From assembly GCA_024330945.1 (NCBI GenBank), contig JANDJJ010000016.1, positions 1 to 32,447 on the forward strand: DNA of 32,447 nt. The letters run 5' to 3'. This stretch comes from Nitrospira sp. Its GTDB lineage: Bacteria > Nitrospirota > Nitrospiria > Nitrospirales > Nitrospiraceae. Positions 23,598 through 30,937 of this stretch are shown here, piece after piece. The notes under the pieces were generated by a model, which saw nothing but the letters and a program-made list of their open reading frames with translations, did no database searches and was not told the DNA's origin. Position 1 is the stretch's first letter, and every line of letters begins with the position of its first letter. A program made the position numbers and the translations under genes.

Positions 23598-25346
23598 TCA
23601 ACACGATGAGACGCGGGGGCAGGTCAACACCTGATGCTGTCGGCTTCCGGATCGATAGACGGTCAGACCCTTGCATTTGAGCTTGTGGGCGAGCAAGAAC
23701 GCGTCGGCCACGTCCTGGGACGTGGCCGACGCGGGGAGGTTGATCGTCTTCGAGACGCCGCTGTCGCTGTATTTTTGGAAGGCCGCCTGCATGCGAACGT
23801 GCAGGGGCGGGCTGATATCGTGCGCGGTGACGAACAGACTGCGGAGATCTTCCGGGATCGCAGTCACGTGTTGGATGGATTCCTGTCGACCGATTTCATG
23901 GCGCAGGGTTTCAAGGGGAAGCTTTCTCGCGCGGGCTTGTTTGAGGAATTCGGGGTGGAGCCGTTCCAAGCGCAGGTTCTCCATGACGGAGTGGACGACG
24001 TTGATTCCATAAAGGGGTTCGATACCGGCCGAACAGTCCGCCAGGATACTGATCGTGCCGGTGGGAGCGATGGTCGTGACGGTCGCATGCCGCCGTTCCC
24101 GCCCCTCCGCTTGCAAGCGGCTGCCCGCATAGGCGGGAAACGTTCCCCGTTCCACGGCCAGTCGTCGGGAAGCCTCGTGAGCCTGGGATTGTATGAACCC
24201 CATCAGTTCTTCCGCGATCCGCAGCGCCTCGTCGCTGCCGTAGGGAACGCCGAGTCGGATCAGAAGATCGGCGAAGCCCATGATCCCCAGTCCTATTTTT
24301 CTCGTCCGTTTGGTGTGCGTTTCAATGAGCGGTACTGGAAATTTGGTACGGTCGATGACGTTGTCGAGAAATCGGACGGCGAGCGGAATGACGACGGCGA
24401 GTCGATCGTAGTCGATGGCCGGTGAGCCGTTTCGTTGAATGATGAATTTGGCGGCGTTGATGGAGCCGAGCGTGCAGGATTCGTACGGAAGCAATGGTTG
24501 TTCGCCGCAGGGATTGGTGGCTTCGATGAAGCCCAGGTGGGGAGTCGGATTGGCTCGATTGATCGTGTCAAGAAACACGACACCCGGTTCTCCCGAATGC
24601 CAAGCGGCCTGAACCAGCCGGTCGAAGACCAATGCAGCCGGCAGACGGCGAACCGGCCGGCCGGTGCGCGGATTGACCAGCGCATAGGTGCTGTGCCGCG
24701 CGACCGCCTGAAGGAATCGGTCGGTCAGGCCGACGGAGAGGTTGAAATTGCTCATCTCGTCGGGCCGCCGTTTCAGATCGATGAACTCCAGGATATCGGG
24801 ATGATCGACGCGCAGAATTCCCATGTTGGCGCCGCGTCTCGTTCCTCCTTGTTTGATGACGTCCGTCGCCAGGTTGAAAAGGCGCATGAAGGAAACCGGG
24901 CCCGACGCCGGCCCGCCGGTGCTGGCGACGCGATCGCCTTGAGGGCGAAGGCGACTGAACGAGAATCCCGTGCCCCCGCCGGATTGATGGATGAGCGCCT
25001 GCTGCTTGAGTGATTCGAAAATGGATTCCAACGAGTCCTCCACCGGCAGCACGAAACAGGCTGAAAGTTGCTGGAGAGGACGGCCCGCATTCATGAGCGT
25101 CGGCGAGTTCGGCAGAAAAATCAGGGAGGCCATCAGCTCATAGAATTGACGAGCGAGCGCGCGGAGGCGCGGCGCCGAGCAGGAATTCCGTTCCGCTGAC
25201 GCGATATCGCAGGCGACGCGCCACAACATGGTGCAGGGAGATTCGGCGACGGCTCCGCCAGGGCCTTTGATCAAATACCGCTGCCGCAGCACGATGTGCG
25301 CGTTCCGCGAAAATTTCGGTTGTGGCAGCCGACGTGGTGCGACCAT
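23598..25346 (-). CDS. nrdJ: Adenosylcobalamin-dependent (class II) ribonucleotide reductase
   Basis: A 582-residue class II ribonucleotide reductase that makes deoxyribonucleotides using adenosylcobalamin, so it works with or without oxygen. The catalytic barrel is complete: [12 protein letters not shown], redox Cys C97 (QLSACFVLP), thiyl-radical C280 and E282 in N278-P-C-G-E-Q, redox partner C291, and the phosphate-binding [11 protein letters not shown] loop. The very end is C576-P-R-V-S-S-C582, presumably the swinging thiol pair that is re-reduced by thioredoxin; CX5C spacing ending on the last residue is unusual. No N-terminal ATP cone is evident, so overall activity control may be absent. 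No cobalamin riboswitch is visible; the -10 element lies directly before the ATG. Confidence 0.93.
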   Translation of the reverse strand: MVAPRRLPQPKFSRNAHIVLRQRYLIKGPGGAVAESPCTMLWRVACDIASAERNSCSAPRLRALARQFYELMASLIFLPNSPTLMNAGRPLQQLSACFVLPVEDSLESIFESLKQQALIHQSGGGTGFSFSRLRPQGDRVASTGGPASGPVSFMRLFNLATDVIKQGGTRRGANMGILRVDHPDILEFIDLKRRPDEMSNFNLSVGLTDRFLQAVARHSTYALVNPRTGRPVRRLPAALVFDRLVQAAWHSGEPGVVFLDTINRANPTPHLGFIEATNPCGEQPLLPYESCTLGSINAAKFIIQRNGSPAIDYDRLAVVIPLAVRFLDNVIDRTKFPVPLIETHTKRTRKIGLGIMGFADLLIRLGVPYGSDEALRIAEELMGFIQSQAHEASRRLAVERGTFPAYAGSRLQAEGRERRHATVTTIAPTGTISILADCSAGIEPLYGINVVHSVMENLRLERLHPEFLKQARARKLPLETLRHEIGRQESIQHVTAIPEDLRSLFVTAHDISPPLHVRMQAAFQKYSDSGVSKTINLPASATSQDVADAFLLAHKLKCKGLTVYRSGSRQHQVLTCPRVSSC

Positions 25347-25351
25347 GCGAA

Positions 25352-25363
25352 CATTATCTCATA
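25352..25363 (-). promoter_or_regulatory. Extended -10 promoter of nrdJ, probably leaderless
   Basis: On the minus strand, TATGAGATAATG sits exactly 5 bases before the nrdJ ATG. It is identical in sequence and spacing to the element before the kimA-like gene. The -35 region is poor. Initiation would fall at or next to the ATG. Confidence 0.5.
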
Positions 25364-25439
25364 CTATGGGAGCGGTCCGTGATAAAGAGTCCTCTGCCGT
25401 TTGGCCTTCCTCTTGAAACTTGCGGGGCCGGCAGGCACA

Positions 25440-25871
25440 ATGACGGCCGTTCAGACCATGAAATCCTACCGCGAAGAACTCTGGTTCGAAACCAAGACGA
25501 GACGGGCCTATCTCAACATCACCCCGCAGGTTGAAGCGGCGGTCAAGAGAAGCGGAGTGCGGGAGGGCTTGGTGTTGGTGAACGCCATGCACATCACCGC
25601 CAGCGTCTACATCAATGACGACGAGCCCGGCCTCTTGCGCGACTACGACGAGTTTCTCGAACGGCTCGCTCCGCACGACGCGCGCTACCGGCACAACGAC
25701 ACCGGCGAAGACAACGGCGACGCTCATGTGAAACGTCAAATCATGGGGCGAGAGGTGGTGGTGGCCGTCACGGACGGCAAGCTGGACTTCGGTCCGTGGG
25801 AGCAAATTTTTTATGGAGAGTTCGACGGCCGTCGAAGAAAACGAGTGTTGGTGAAAATCATCGGCGAATAG
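25440..25871 (+). CDS. YjbQ/UPF0047 family protein (secondary thiamine-phosphate synthase-like)
   Basis: A 143-residue small cytoplasmic protein of the YjbQ (UPF0047) family, annotated in TIGR00149 as secondary thiamine-phosphate synthase because of a weak complementing activity in E. coli. The true role is unclear. Family motifs are present: [19 protein letters not shown], the [14 protein letters not shown] metal-site region, and [23 protein letters not shown] at the C-terminus. The frame opens at 25401, but ATG 25440 gives the usual length; ATG 25458 (residue 7) is also possible. It is divergent from nrdJ across less than 100 bases. Confidence 0.9.
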   Translation: MTAVQTMKSYREELWFETKTRRAYLNITPQVEAAVKRSGVREGLVLVNAMHITASVYINDDEPGLLRDYDEFLERLAPHDARYRHNDTGEDNGDAHVKRQIMGREVVVAVTDGKLDFGPWEQIFYGEFDGRRRKRVLVKIIGE

Positions 25872-26024
25872 CGATCGTTTGTCGCGCCGGCTCCGCACGG
25901 CCGAATGTTCCCCTATCGCATCGGAACCGATTCCTCGCTTGCACCGGGCGGGAAAGTTTGGCAACATGAACCCTGTGCGTCGCGATAATCCATTCAACAC
26001 AGTTGCCCAATAGAGGAACCGCAC

Positions 26025-27035
26025 ATGTTGGCCTGGCCCCGTCCCGATCCGCTGACGCGAGATCTTATTCATCTCATCAACGCCCGACGCCACGATCACG
26101 GTGACAACGACGACGCCATCGATACGTTGCAGGCATTTCTCGAACAGGGACGCGAGCACGATTTGTTGACGGTGCTTGCCGCGCTCGACGAAGAAATGGC
26201 GGAATGGTTGTTCGATCTTGTCGCCGAGGCCAGTTGCACGTTGATGCTCGACGGGTCAGACGATAAACCCTCTTACGCCGTCATGGCGGCCCTGGGGCTG
26301 CCGCTTCAGGCCAATCTGACGTCTCCGCTCAAGTTGAAAATCGACCCGATCAAAACGGCGGATCTGCTCCACCGCTATCTGCGGATTCCGGCCGGAACAG
26401 TCGTCCGCGTGGAACCTCGGTTGTTGACCGACGCCACGTTGGAGCTTCTCAACTTACAGTCGCTTCATGAACATCTCGCGACGGTCGCCGAGTCCCGTCG
26501 GGCGCAAACGGTGGCGGCTCGATTGCTCCCGCCGGTCGAGAATACGGCGTTTCTCTTGTTCGAGCTGATTGGGGCTCCGGACCCCGGTTTGCCGGACGCG
26601 TGGGAACATCACCATCGGCGCACCGTCTTGGAGGGGCTCATAGAACAGTGCCCGGAGCTGGCCGAAGCTCCTGATACGATAGAAGCGCCGGTCTATGCCG
26701 CCTATGCGATGTTCGACGCCCAGAACGCGGTTCGGTTGCATCACTTGGCCGATGAAACGGCGGCGGTCTGGCGCGAATTGGACCCGCTCGTGCGATCCCG
26801 CACGATCGTGCATTTGCATACGCAATGCGGCAACGGTGTCTACATGCCGGTGTGGACGGATTTATTCGACCCTGAACTGCCGGAAGAACACGGCCCGGTG
26901 TGGACGTCGTCCGATGTATGGGTCTTCACGGCCGATTTGCCCATCGAGTGGCCGGGCGAGATGCTGACCAACCGGCTGTTGGCCGAAGGGTGTACCAGGT
27001 TTGAGAATCATATCGTCGAAACTCCGGAAAACTGA
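26025..27035 (+). CDS. Hypothetical protein, unrecognised family
   Basis: A 336-residue, rather acidic and Leu-rich cytoplasmic protein that I cannot assign. The N-terminal third contains two acidic helical stretches (HDHGDNDDAIDTLQAFLEQG and LDEEMAEWLFDLVAEA). The middle is helical. The C-terminal third has LVRSRTIVHLHTQCGNGVYMPVWTD followed by WTSSDVWVFTADLPIEWPGE, which looks beta-rich. No signal peptide, membrane helix or known catalytic motif is seen. AGAGGAACC upstream gives a moderate ribosome binding site. A possible -10 (GATAAT, 25984-25989) lies 35 bases before the ATG. Codon use and GC match the neighbours. Confidence 0.7.
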   Translation: MLAWPRPDPLTRDLIHLINARRHDHGDNDDAIDTLQAFLEQGREHDLLTVLAALDEEMAEWLFDLVAEASCTLMLDGSDDKPSYAVMAALGLPLQANLTSPLKLKIDPIKTADLLHRYLRIPAGTVVRVEPRLLTDATLELLNLQSLHEHLATVAESRRAQTVAARLLPPVENTAFLLFELIGAPDPGLPDAWEHHHRRTVLEGLIEQCPELAEAPDTIEAPVYAAYAMFDAQNAVRLHHLADETAAVWRELDPLVRSRTIVHLHTQCGNGVYMPVWTDLFDPELPEEHGPVWTSSDVWVFTADLPIEWPGEMLTNRLLAEGCTRFENHIVETPEN

Positions 27036-27052
27036 CCGCCGCCTCCGTTCTC

Positions 27053-27104
27053 CGGCCTGATCGGCCGCCGCAATCTTTCCCGGTCTTGATTCCCGCTGCG
27101 GGAA
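27053..27104 (+). terminator. Two weak hairpins after the unknown gene
   Basis: CGGCC-TGATC-GGCCG (27053-27067) is followed by TTCCC-GCTGC-GGGAA (27090-27104). Each has a 5 bp stem and 5-base loop. No T-run follows, so intrinsic termination is uncertain; Rho-dependent or no termination is equally possible. Confidence 0.25.
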
Positions 27105-27152
27105 ATGCGCGATTCGGTGATTTTCTCGCCGGCTCGTTTTATTCTTCACAAC

Positions 27153-27566
27153 ATGAAAGGAAGAACGCAGCCTCATCCATCCGGACGAACGATGGCGAAC
27201 TTGGCGTCGCTTATAGGATTGGCCTTGGTCTGGAGTGTGGTCTGGGCCAATCTGCCCTCCTGGGAAGAATTGTTGTCGGAACAGCCGGTCGTCCACTCCC
27301 CGGCCGTCGTACCCGAGCTGGACCTGACGATTCCGGGAGTCGCCGCTTCTCCCTCTGCCGGAAAGCCTCATCGGGTCGGTGGGAACGCCGATCGGCGGGC
27401 AAGCCGGTTTCACCGCGTTGCGGAGTCAAAGTGTGCCGAAGAGGTGCGGCAAGCCTGCCCCGCCTCGCTGCCGAACGAAGAGCGTCTCCGCTGCGAAGCG
27501 CTGAATCTGAAACGGACATCAACTTCCTGCCGGACGCCCGAGGAGCAGCCGACGCAAGGAAAGTAA
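27153..27566 (+). CDS. Small secreted or membrane-anchored Cys-rich protein
   Basis: A protein of about 137 residues from ATG 27153 (153 from ATG 27105; 124 from ATG 27192). After a basic start a hydrophobic segment (LASLIGLALVWSVVWA) acts as signal peptide or anchor. The rest is soluble and ends with four cysteines in CAEEVRQAC ... ERLRCEAL ... STSCR. Their spacing resembles one unit of the cysteine-rich (GLG1-type) repeat found in small bacterial exported proteins, probably as two disulphides. Function is unknown. No good ribosome binding site favours any of the three starts. It ends 5 bases from the convergent kinase gene. Confidence 0.6.
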   Translation: MKGRTQPHPSGRTMANLASLIGLALVWSVVWANLPSWEELLSEQPVVHSPAVVPELDLTIPGVAASPSAGKPHRVGGNADRRASRFHRVAESKCAEEVRQACPASLPNEERLRCEALNLKRTSTSCRTPEEQPTQGK

Positions 27567-27571
27567 TCCGG

Positions 27572-28969
27572 CTAGGCGACGAGCGTTTTCGGGCAGGAGC
27601 GGAGGTCTCGCGCAAACTCGCCCGCGTGGCGATAACGGCGGATCGGATTTTTCTGAAGGGCACGATCCAGAATGTCCTGCAAAGCGGGGGGGAGATCGGT
27701 TCTCAGTTCCGAGAGCTTGGGATGCGGGGTGTTGGCGATGGCAAACAGGACGGCCGGCACGTTATCGCCCGTAAAAGGAGGACAGCCGGTCAGGAGTTCG
27801 AACGTCACGACGCCCAGGGAAAAGATGTCGGACCGGCCGTCCACTTTTTTCCCGGCAATCTGTTCCGGCGACATATAGGTGGGAGTTCCCATCACGGTAT
27901 GCGTCGTGGTCCTTGACGACGACGTCATGTGGGCGATGCCGAAATCCATCACCTTGACCACCTGATCGTCCGTCAGCATGATGTTGGCGGGTTTGATGTC
28001 GCGATGAACGACGCCCCGTTGATGGGCGTAATCCAAGGCGTCGGCGACGGTGGCGAGGATGGGAAGCAGTTTGTCGAGCGGCAAGAGATGCGGCGCGCGC
28101 GACCACTTCTTGAGCGTGGTGCCGTGGAGTAATTCCATCGCGATATAGCCCAGATCGCCTTCCTCGCCGGCGTCGAAGATGGTCACGATGTTCGGATGAG
28201 ACAGATGGCCCGCCGATTCGGCTTCCCGAAAGAAACGGGCTTTGGCCGCTTGGTACTTCTCGTGATCGTCAACGCCGTCCAACCGCATCGTTTTGATGGC
28301 GACAAACCGCTGAATCGTGGGGTCTTTCCCAAGATAGACGACCCCCATCGCGCCGCGTCCCAATTCTTTTAAAATTTTGTATCGGCCGAGCATGCCAGGT
28401 GAATTTCTGTAGGCCGGAGGAGAGGCGGCTCCGAAATCGACGTCGTCGGTGGAATCCTGCGGACCCATCTTGTCCGTACTCTCGTCGGTCCATGATGACG
28501 GCCCCGGATTGCCCCGCTCATCCGAAGTGGAAAAAAAGCGACGAAGAGAATCAAGCTTTGAGAGCCACCCGGCCGTGACCCACAATCCCGCCAACGTCAG
28601 ACCGGAGGCGTAGGAGAACCGATAATACCGGCTTCCGACGGAGTCAACGAGCGGGAACTCGGTGGCTCGAATCGTTCTGTCCACGACGATCAACAGAACG
28701 AGAACGGCCAAGGGGAAGACAAGTTTGCGCAAAAACGAAAAGCCGCTCTCATTGTCCGGCATCCGTCGGTACGCTTGGATCGTGGTCAGACTCAGCGCGA
28801 CCAGGCCGGTTCCCTCCATGAGCACGCGGACGGTTTGGGAGCCGTTCAGAGCATGAAACGCAAAGGGAGCCGTCTGCAAGAAAGGAAGCTTGCTGAGCAA
28901 AGGACCTCCGAAGAGGGCCGTGAGAAGAACGAGAAAATACGAACATGTCCAGCCTAGCGCCTTCGTCAT
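27572..28969 (-). CDS. Membrane Ser/Thr protein kinase with N-terminal membrane helices
   Basis: A 465-residue Hanks-type kinase. The catalytic domain is C-terminal (~195-455) with G-loop GRGAMGVV, K226 (VAIK), H322-R-D324-I-K-P-A-N, D342-F-G344 and a SPE in place of APE, all intact, so activity is expected. The N-terminal ~145 residues hold about four membrane helices, followed by an acidic Ser/Asp linker. This is the reverse of the common PknB layout (kinase first, then helix and external sensor). The frame could begin at GTG 28996, but that codon abuts the -10 box (28997-29002) and would not be transcribed, so ATG 28969 is used. A possible input is membrane state or a bound partner. No cognate phosphatase or FHA protein is nearby. 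Confidence 0.88.
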   Translation of the reverse strand: MTKALGWTCSYFLVLLTALFGGPLLSKLPFLQTAPFAFHALNGSQTVRVLMEGTGLVALSLTTIQAYRRMPDNESGFSFLRKLVFPLAVLVLLIVVDRTIRATEFPLVDSVGSRYYRFSYASGLTLAGLWVTAGWLSKLDSLRRFFSTSDERGNPGPSSWTDESTDKMGPQDSTDDVDFGAASPPAYRNSPGMLGRYKILKELGRGAMGVVYLGKDPTIQRFVAIKTMRLDGVDDHEKYQAAKARFFREAESAGHLSHPNIVTIFDAGEEGDLGYIAMELLHGTTLKKWSRAPHLLPLDKLLPILATVADALDYAHQRGVVHRDIKPANIMLTDDQVVKVMDFGIAHMTSSSRTTTHTVMGTPTYMSPEQIAGKKVDGRSDIFSLGVVTFELLTGCPPFTGDNVPAVLFAIANTPHPKLSELRTDLPPALQDILDRALQKNPIRRYRHAGEFARDLRSCPKTLVA

Positions 28970-28996
28970 GGGTGCATGTGCCGTCAAACTCGTCAC

Positions 28997-29024
28997 AGTC
29001 TAACGGATCATCAACGCGAGTCAA
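28997..29024 (-). promoter_or_regulatory. Promoter of the Ser/Thr kinase gene
   Basis: On the minus strand: TTGACT (29019-29024), 16 bases, TAGACT (28997-29002). The -10 lies within TCCGTTAGACT, the 11-base word also found in the GspE-ATPase promoter. Confidence 0.6.
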
Positions 29025-29098
29025 TGAATCCCGAAAAAGGCGCAGTGCGTTTCAGTCCGGCTGGGAGGCCACGCTCGACGGGCGTGGTGCGCGATAAC

Positions 29099-29956
29099 CT
29101 ATAGCTTGGAGTGTGCACGTTTCATGGCATCGATAAGAGAGGAAGGAACGCGCAACGCTCCTCTGCCGACGCCGACGCGGATATCCGGCTTGGTCACCCC
29201 GTGGAAGTCGCTTCCGCCTGTGACCAGCAGGTCCAATTGTTTGGCCAATGCCAAATACTCGCGCGTTTGCCGGGCGGTGTGTGTGCTGTAATAGACTTCG
29301 ATGCCGGCGAGTCCGTCGGTTTTGAGCCGGCGGGCCAGATCCGACAGCGTGCATGCCGGCGTCTTGATCCAGGTGGGGTGGGCGAGGACCGCAAGTCCCT
29401 TTGCGTCTTTGATCCATCGGATGGCTTCCGCTGGAGTGGGGAGTTCGCGCGGGACATAGGCCGGGCGTCCCTCCGCAAGCCACAGGTCGAACGCTTCTTG
29501 CGCCGATGCGACGACGCGTTTGTCAATCAACACTCGTGCGATATGCGGCCGTCCGACCGAATCGGTTCCGGCGATCGCACGAACCTCGTCGTAGGTAATA
29601 TCAATCCCCGCGGCCTGCAACCGTTCGATGATTTTGGGATTTCGTCGGTGACGACTCTCGCGGAGAACCGCCAGCCGTCGATTCAACGTCTCGTCTTGCC
29701 AGTCGAGAAAGTACCCCAACATGTGCAATTCCGCGTCGCCGAAAAGGGAACTGATCTCGACTCCGGGAATGACGTCGATGCCGAGCTCTCGGCCAGTCCG
29801 CGCGGCTTCGGGGATGCCGGATGTGATGTCGTGATCGGTCACGGCGGCCGCCGTCACGCCGGCTTCGCGCGCGAGGGCGATGACTTCGGCAGGAGTGAAG
29901 CTTCCGTCAGAATGGGTGGTATGCAGGTGAAGATCCGCGCGGCTCATGTCGGTCAT
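29099..29956 (-). CDS. PHP-domain metal-dependent phosphoesterase (YciV/RNase AM-like)
   Basis: A 285-residue PHP-domain phosphoesterase. Metal-site motifs are in order: D8-L-H10-L-H12, H/D around residue 17 (SDGS), D41-H42-D (VTDHD), E67 (PGVEIS), the GRPHIARVL block, AHP, and GSDFHG near the C-terminus. Family members such as E. coli YciV (RNase AM) and 3',5'-nucleoside bisphosphate phosphatase act on pAp and on 5' ends of short RNA with three metal ions. That activity is the best inference. It starts 5 bases after the FolB-methyltransferase fusion stops, with GAGAGG just before the ATG, so the two are co-transcribed. A second ATG 3 codons in is an alternative start. Confidence 0.9.
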   Translation of the reverse strand: MTDMSRADLHLHTTHSDGSFTPAEVIALAREAGVTAAAVTDHDITSGIPEAARTGRELGIDVIPGVEISSLFGDAELHMLGYFLDWQDETLNRRLAVLRESRHRRNPKIIERLQAAGIDITYDEVRAIAGTDSVGRPHIARVLIDKRVVASAQEAFDLWLAEGRPAYVPRELPTPAEAIRWIKDAKGLAVLAHPTWIKTPACTLSDLARRLKTDGLAGIEVYYSTHTARQTREYLALAKQLDLLVTGGSDFHGVTKPDIRVGVGRGALRVPSSLIDAMKRAHSKL

Positions 29957-29961
29957 GCCTC

Positions 29962-30873
29962 TCAGGATGGTTTTCGTGCGATGAGTCGGGCCGTGTACGC
30001 CGGGCGATCCGTCCGGCGTCCCTCGTCATAATGCAAGATCTGAAGGCCGGACGCAAGGTTCAGCAGCTCGTTGGGACCGAGACAAAACTCCCGTCTCTTT
30101 GGATGGCGGTAGCGAACGTGGTTGTCGATGGTGAACGTTTCATAGACCAGCGCGCCGCCCGGCTTCAGCGCTTCGAAGAGGAGGGGGAACAGGGGACGAT
30201 GGAGATAAAAGAACACGGCGATCACGTCGTATCGTTCCTTGCCGAGACGGGGTTCGTGAGGGGGAGGCTGTTCAAGATCGACGACCTCTATCGTGATCCC
30301 CTCGCACGCGCGCGATCGGGCGGAGGTAATGAGCCGATCCAGGGCGGCGGCGTCCCGATCGACGGCGTGGACTTGATAGCCGTGGGATGCGAGAAACAGC
30401 GAGTGGCGACCGTTGCCGGCCGCTACGTCGAGCGCGGTGCCGGCGGGAAGTCGGTGCAGTTGTTCGACAAGCAGTCGAGCCGGGGCGTCATCATCGTATC
30501 GGGTTTGGTGGGCCTCTCTGGTCCGTTCGACGGAGACTCCGACGGAACCGGTGACAAGATCGATCGGCGGATGGAGTTTTCGAAGCCACAGCTTGGCGTG
30601 CTCGATCGGAAATTCCTCGAACAACATCCTGAGGAGTCGCTCGGCCATGGTTTCCAACAGATGGCAGTCTTGCGCTGTTCCGACTTCCACGAGGCGTCGA
30701 GCGACGGCGGCATAGTCGACGGTGAGTTCGAGCTGGTCGCCGAGATCCAGCTGTTCGGAGGAGCGGTGCAGTTCTACGTCGATTGCGAGCGGTTGCGGAC
30801 GGGCCCGTTCCTCGGCCGTCACGCCGCAGCGGCCGCGGAATTCCAACCGTTCGATCACGATGGACTCCGGCAT
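29962..30873 (-). CDS. Fusion of dihydroneopterin aldolase (FolB) and SAM-dependent methyltransferase
   Basis: A 303-residue two-domain protein. Residues 1-~118 are FolB-like: IVIERLEFRGRCGVTAEER opening, VDYAAVARRLVEV, HLLETMAERLL, and the LRK99LHPPI region holding the usual catalytic Lys. FolB makes 6-hydroxymethyl-dihydropterin in folate synthesis. Residues ~130-303 are a class I methyltransferase: motif I ALD149-V-A-A-G-N-G155-R, acidic strand end VD172, and a later FEALKPGGALVYETF block (TehB-like). There is no stop or frameshift between them. The methyl acceptor is unknown. A perfect TTGACA with GACAAT 5 bases before the ATG suggests an own, leaderless transcript. The PHP gene follows after 5 bases. 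Confidence 0.85.
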   Translation of the reverse strand: MPESIVIERLEFRGRCGVTAEERARPQPLAIDVELHRSSEQLDLGDQLELTVDYAAVARRLVEVGTAQDCHLLETMAERLLRMLFEEFPIEHAKLWLRKLHPPIDLVTGSVGVSVERTREAHQTRYDDDAPARLLVEQLHRLPAGTALDVAAGNGRHSLFLASHGYQVHAVDRDAAALDRLITSARSRACEGITIEVVDLEQPPPHEPRLGKERYDVIAVFFYLHRPLFPLLFEALKPGGALVYETFTIDNHVRYRHPKRREFCLGPNELLNLASGLQILHYDEGRRTDRPAYTARLIARKPS

Positions 30874-30878
30874 GCCGC

Positions 30879-30908
30879 ATTGTCGGCGAGGGGATTTGAG
30901 GCTGTCAA
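30879..30908 (-). promoter_or_regulatory. Promoter of the FolB-methyltransferase gene, probably leaderless
   Basis: On the minus strand: perfect TTGACA (30903-30908), 18 bases, GACAAT (30879-30884), then 5 bases to the ATG. The start of transcription would fall on or next to the start codon. Confidence 0.5.
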
Positions 30909-30937
30909 GCGGGGACGGATTGCGGGAGTCCGGACGG

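Noticed and set aside
25347..25439. Cobalamin riboswitch upstream of the B12-dependent reductase
   Set aside because: The gap to the divergent gene is too short for a full riboswitch, no B12-box is seen, and the -10 element abuts the start.
29069..29087. Hairpin CCACGC-loop-GCGTGG after the PHP gene as terminator
   Set aside because: 6 bp stem with a 7-base loop and no following T-run; too weak to call.
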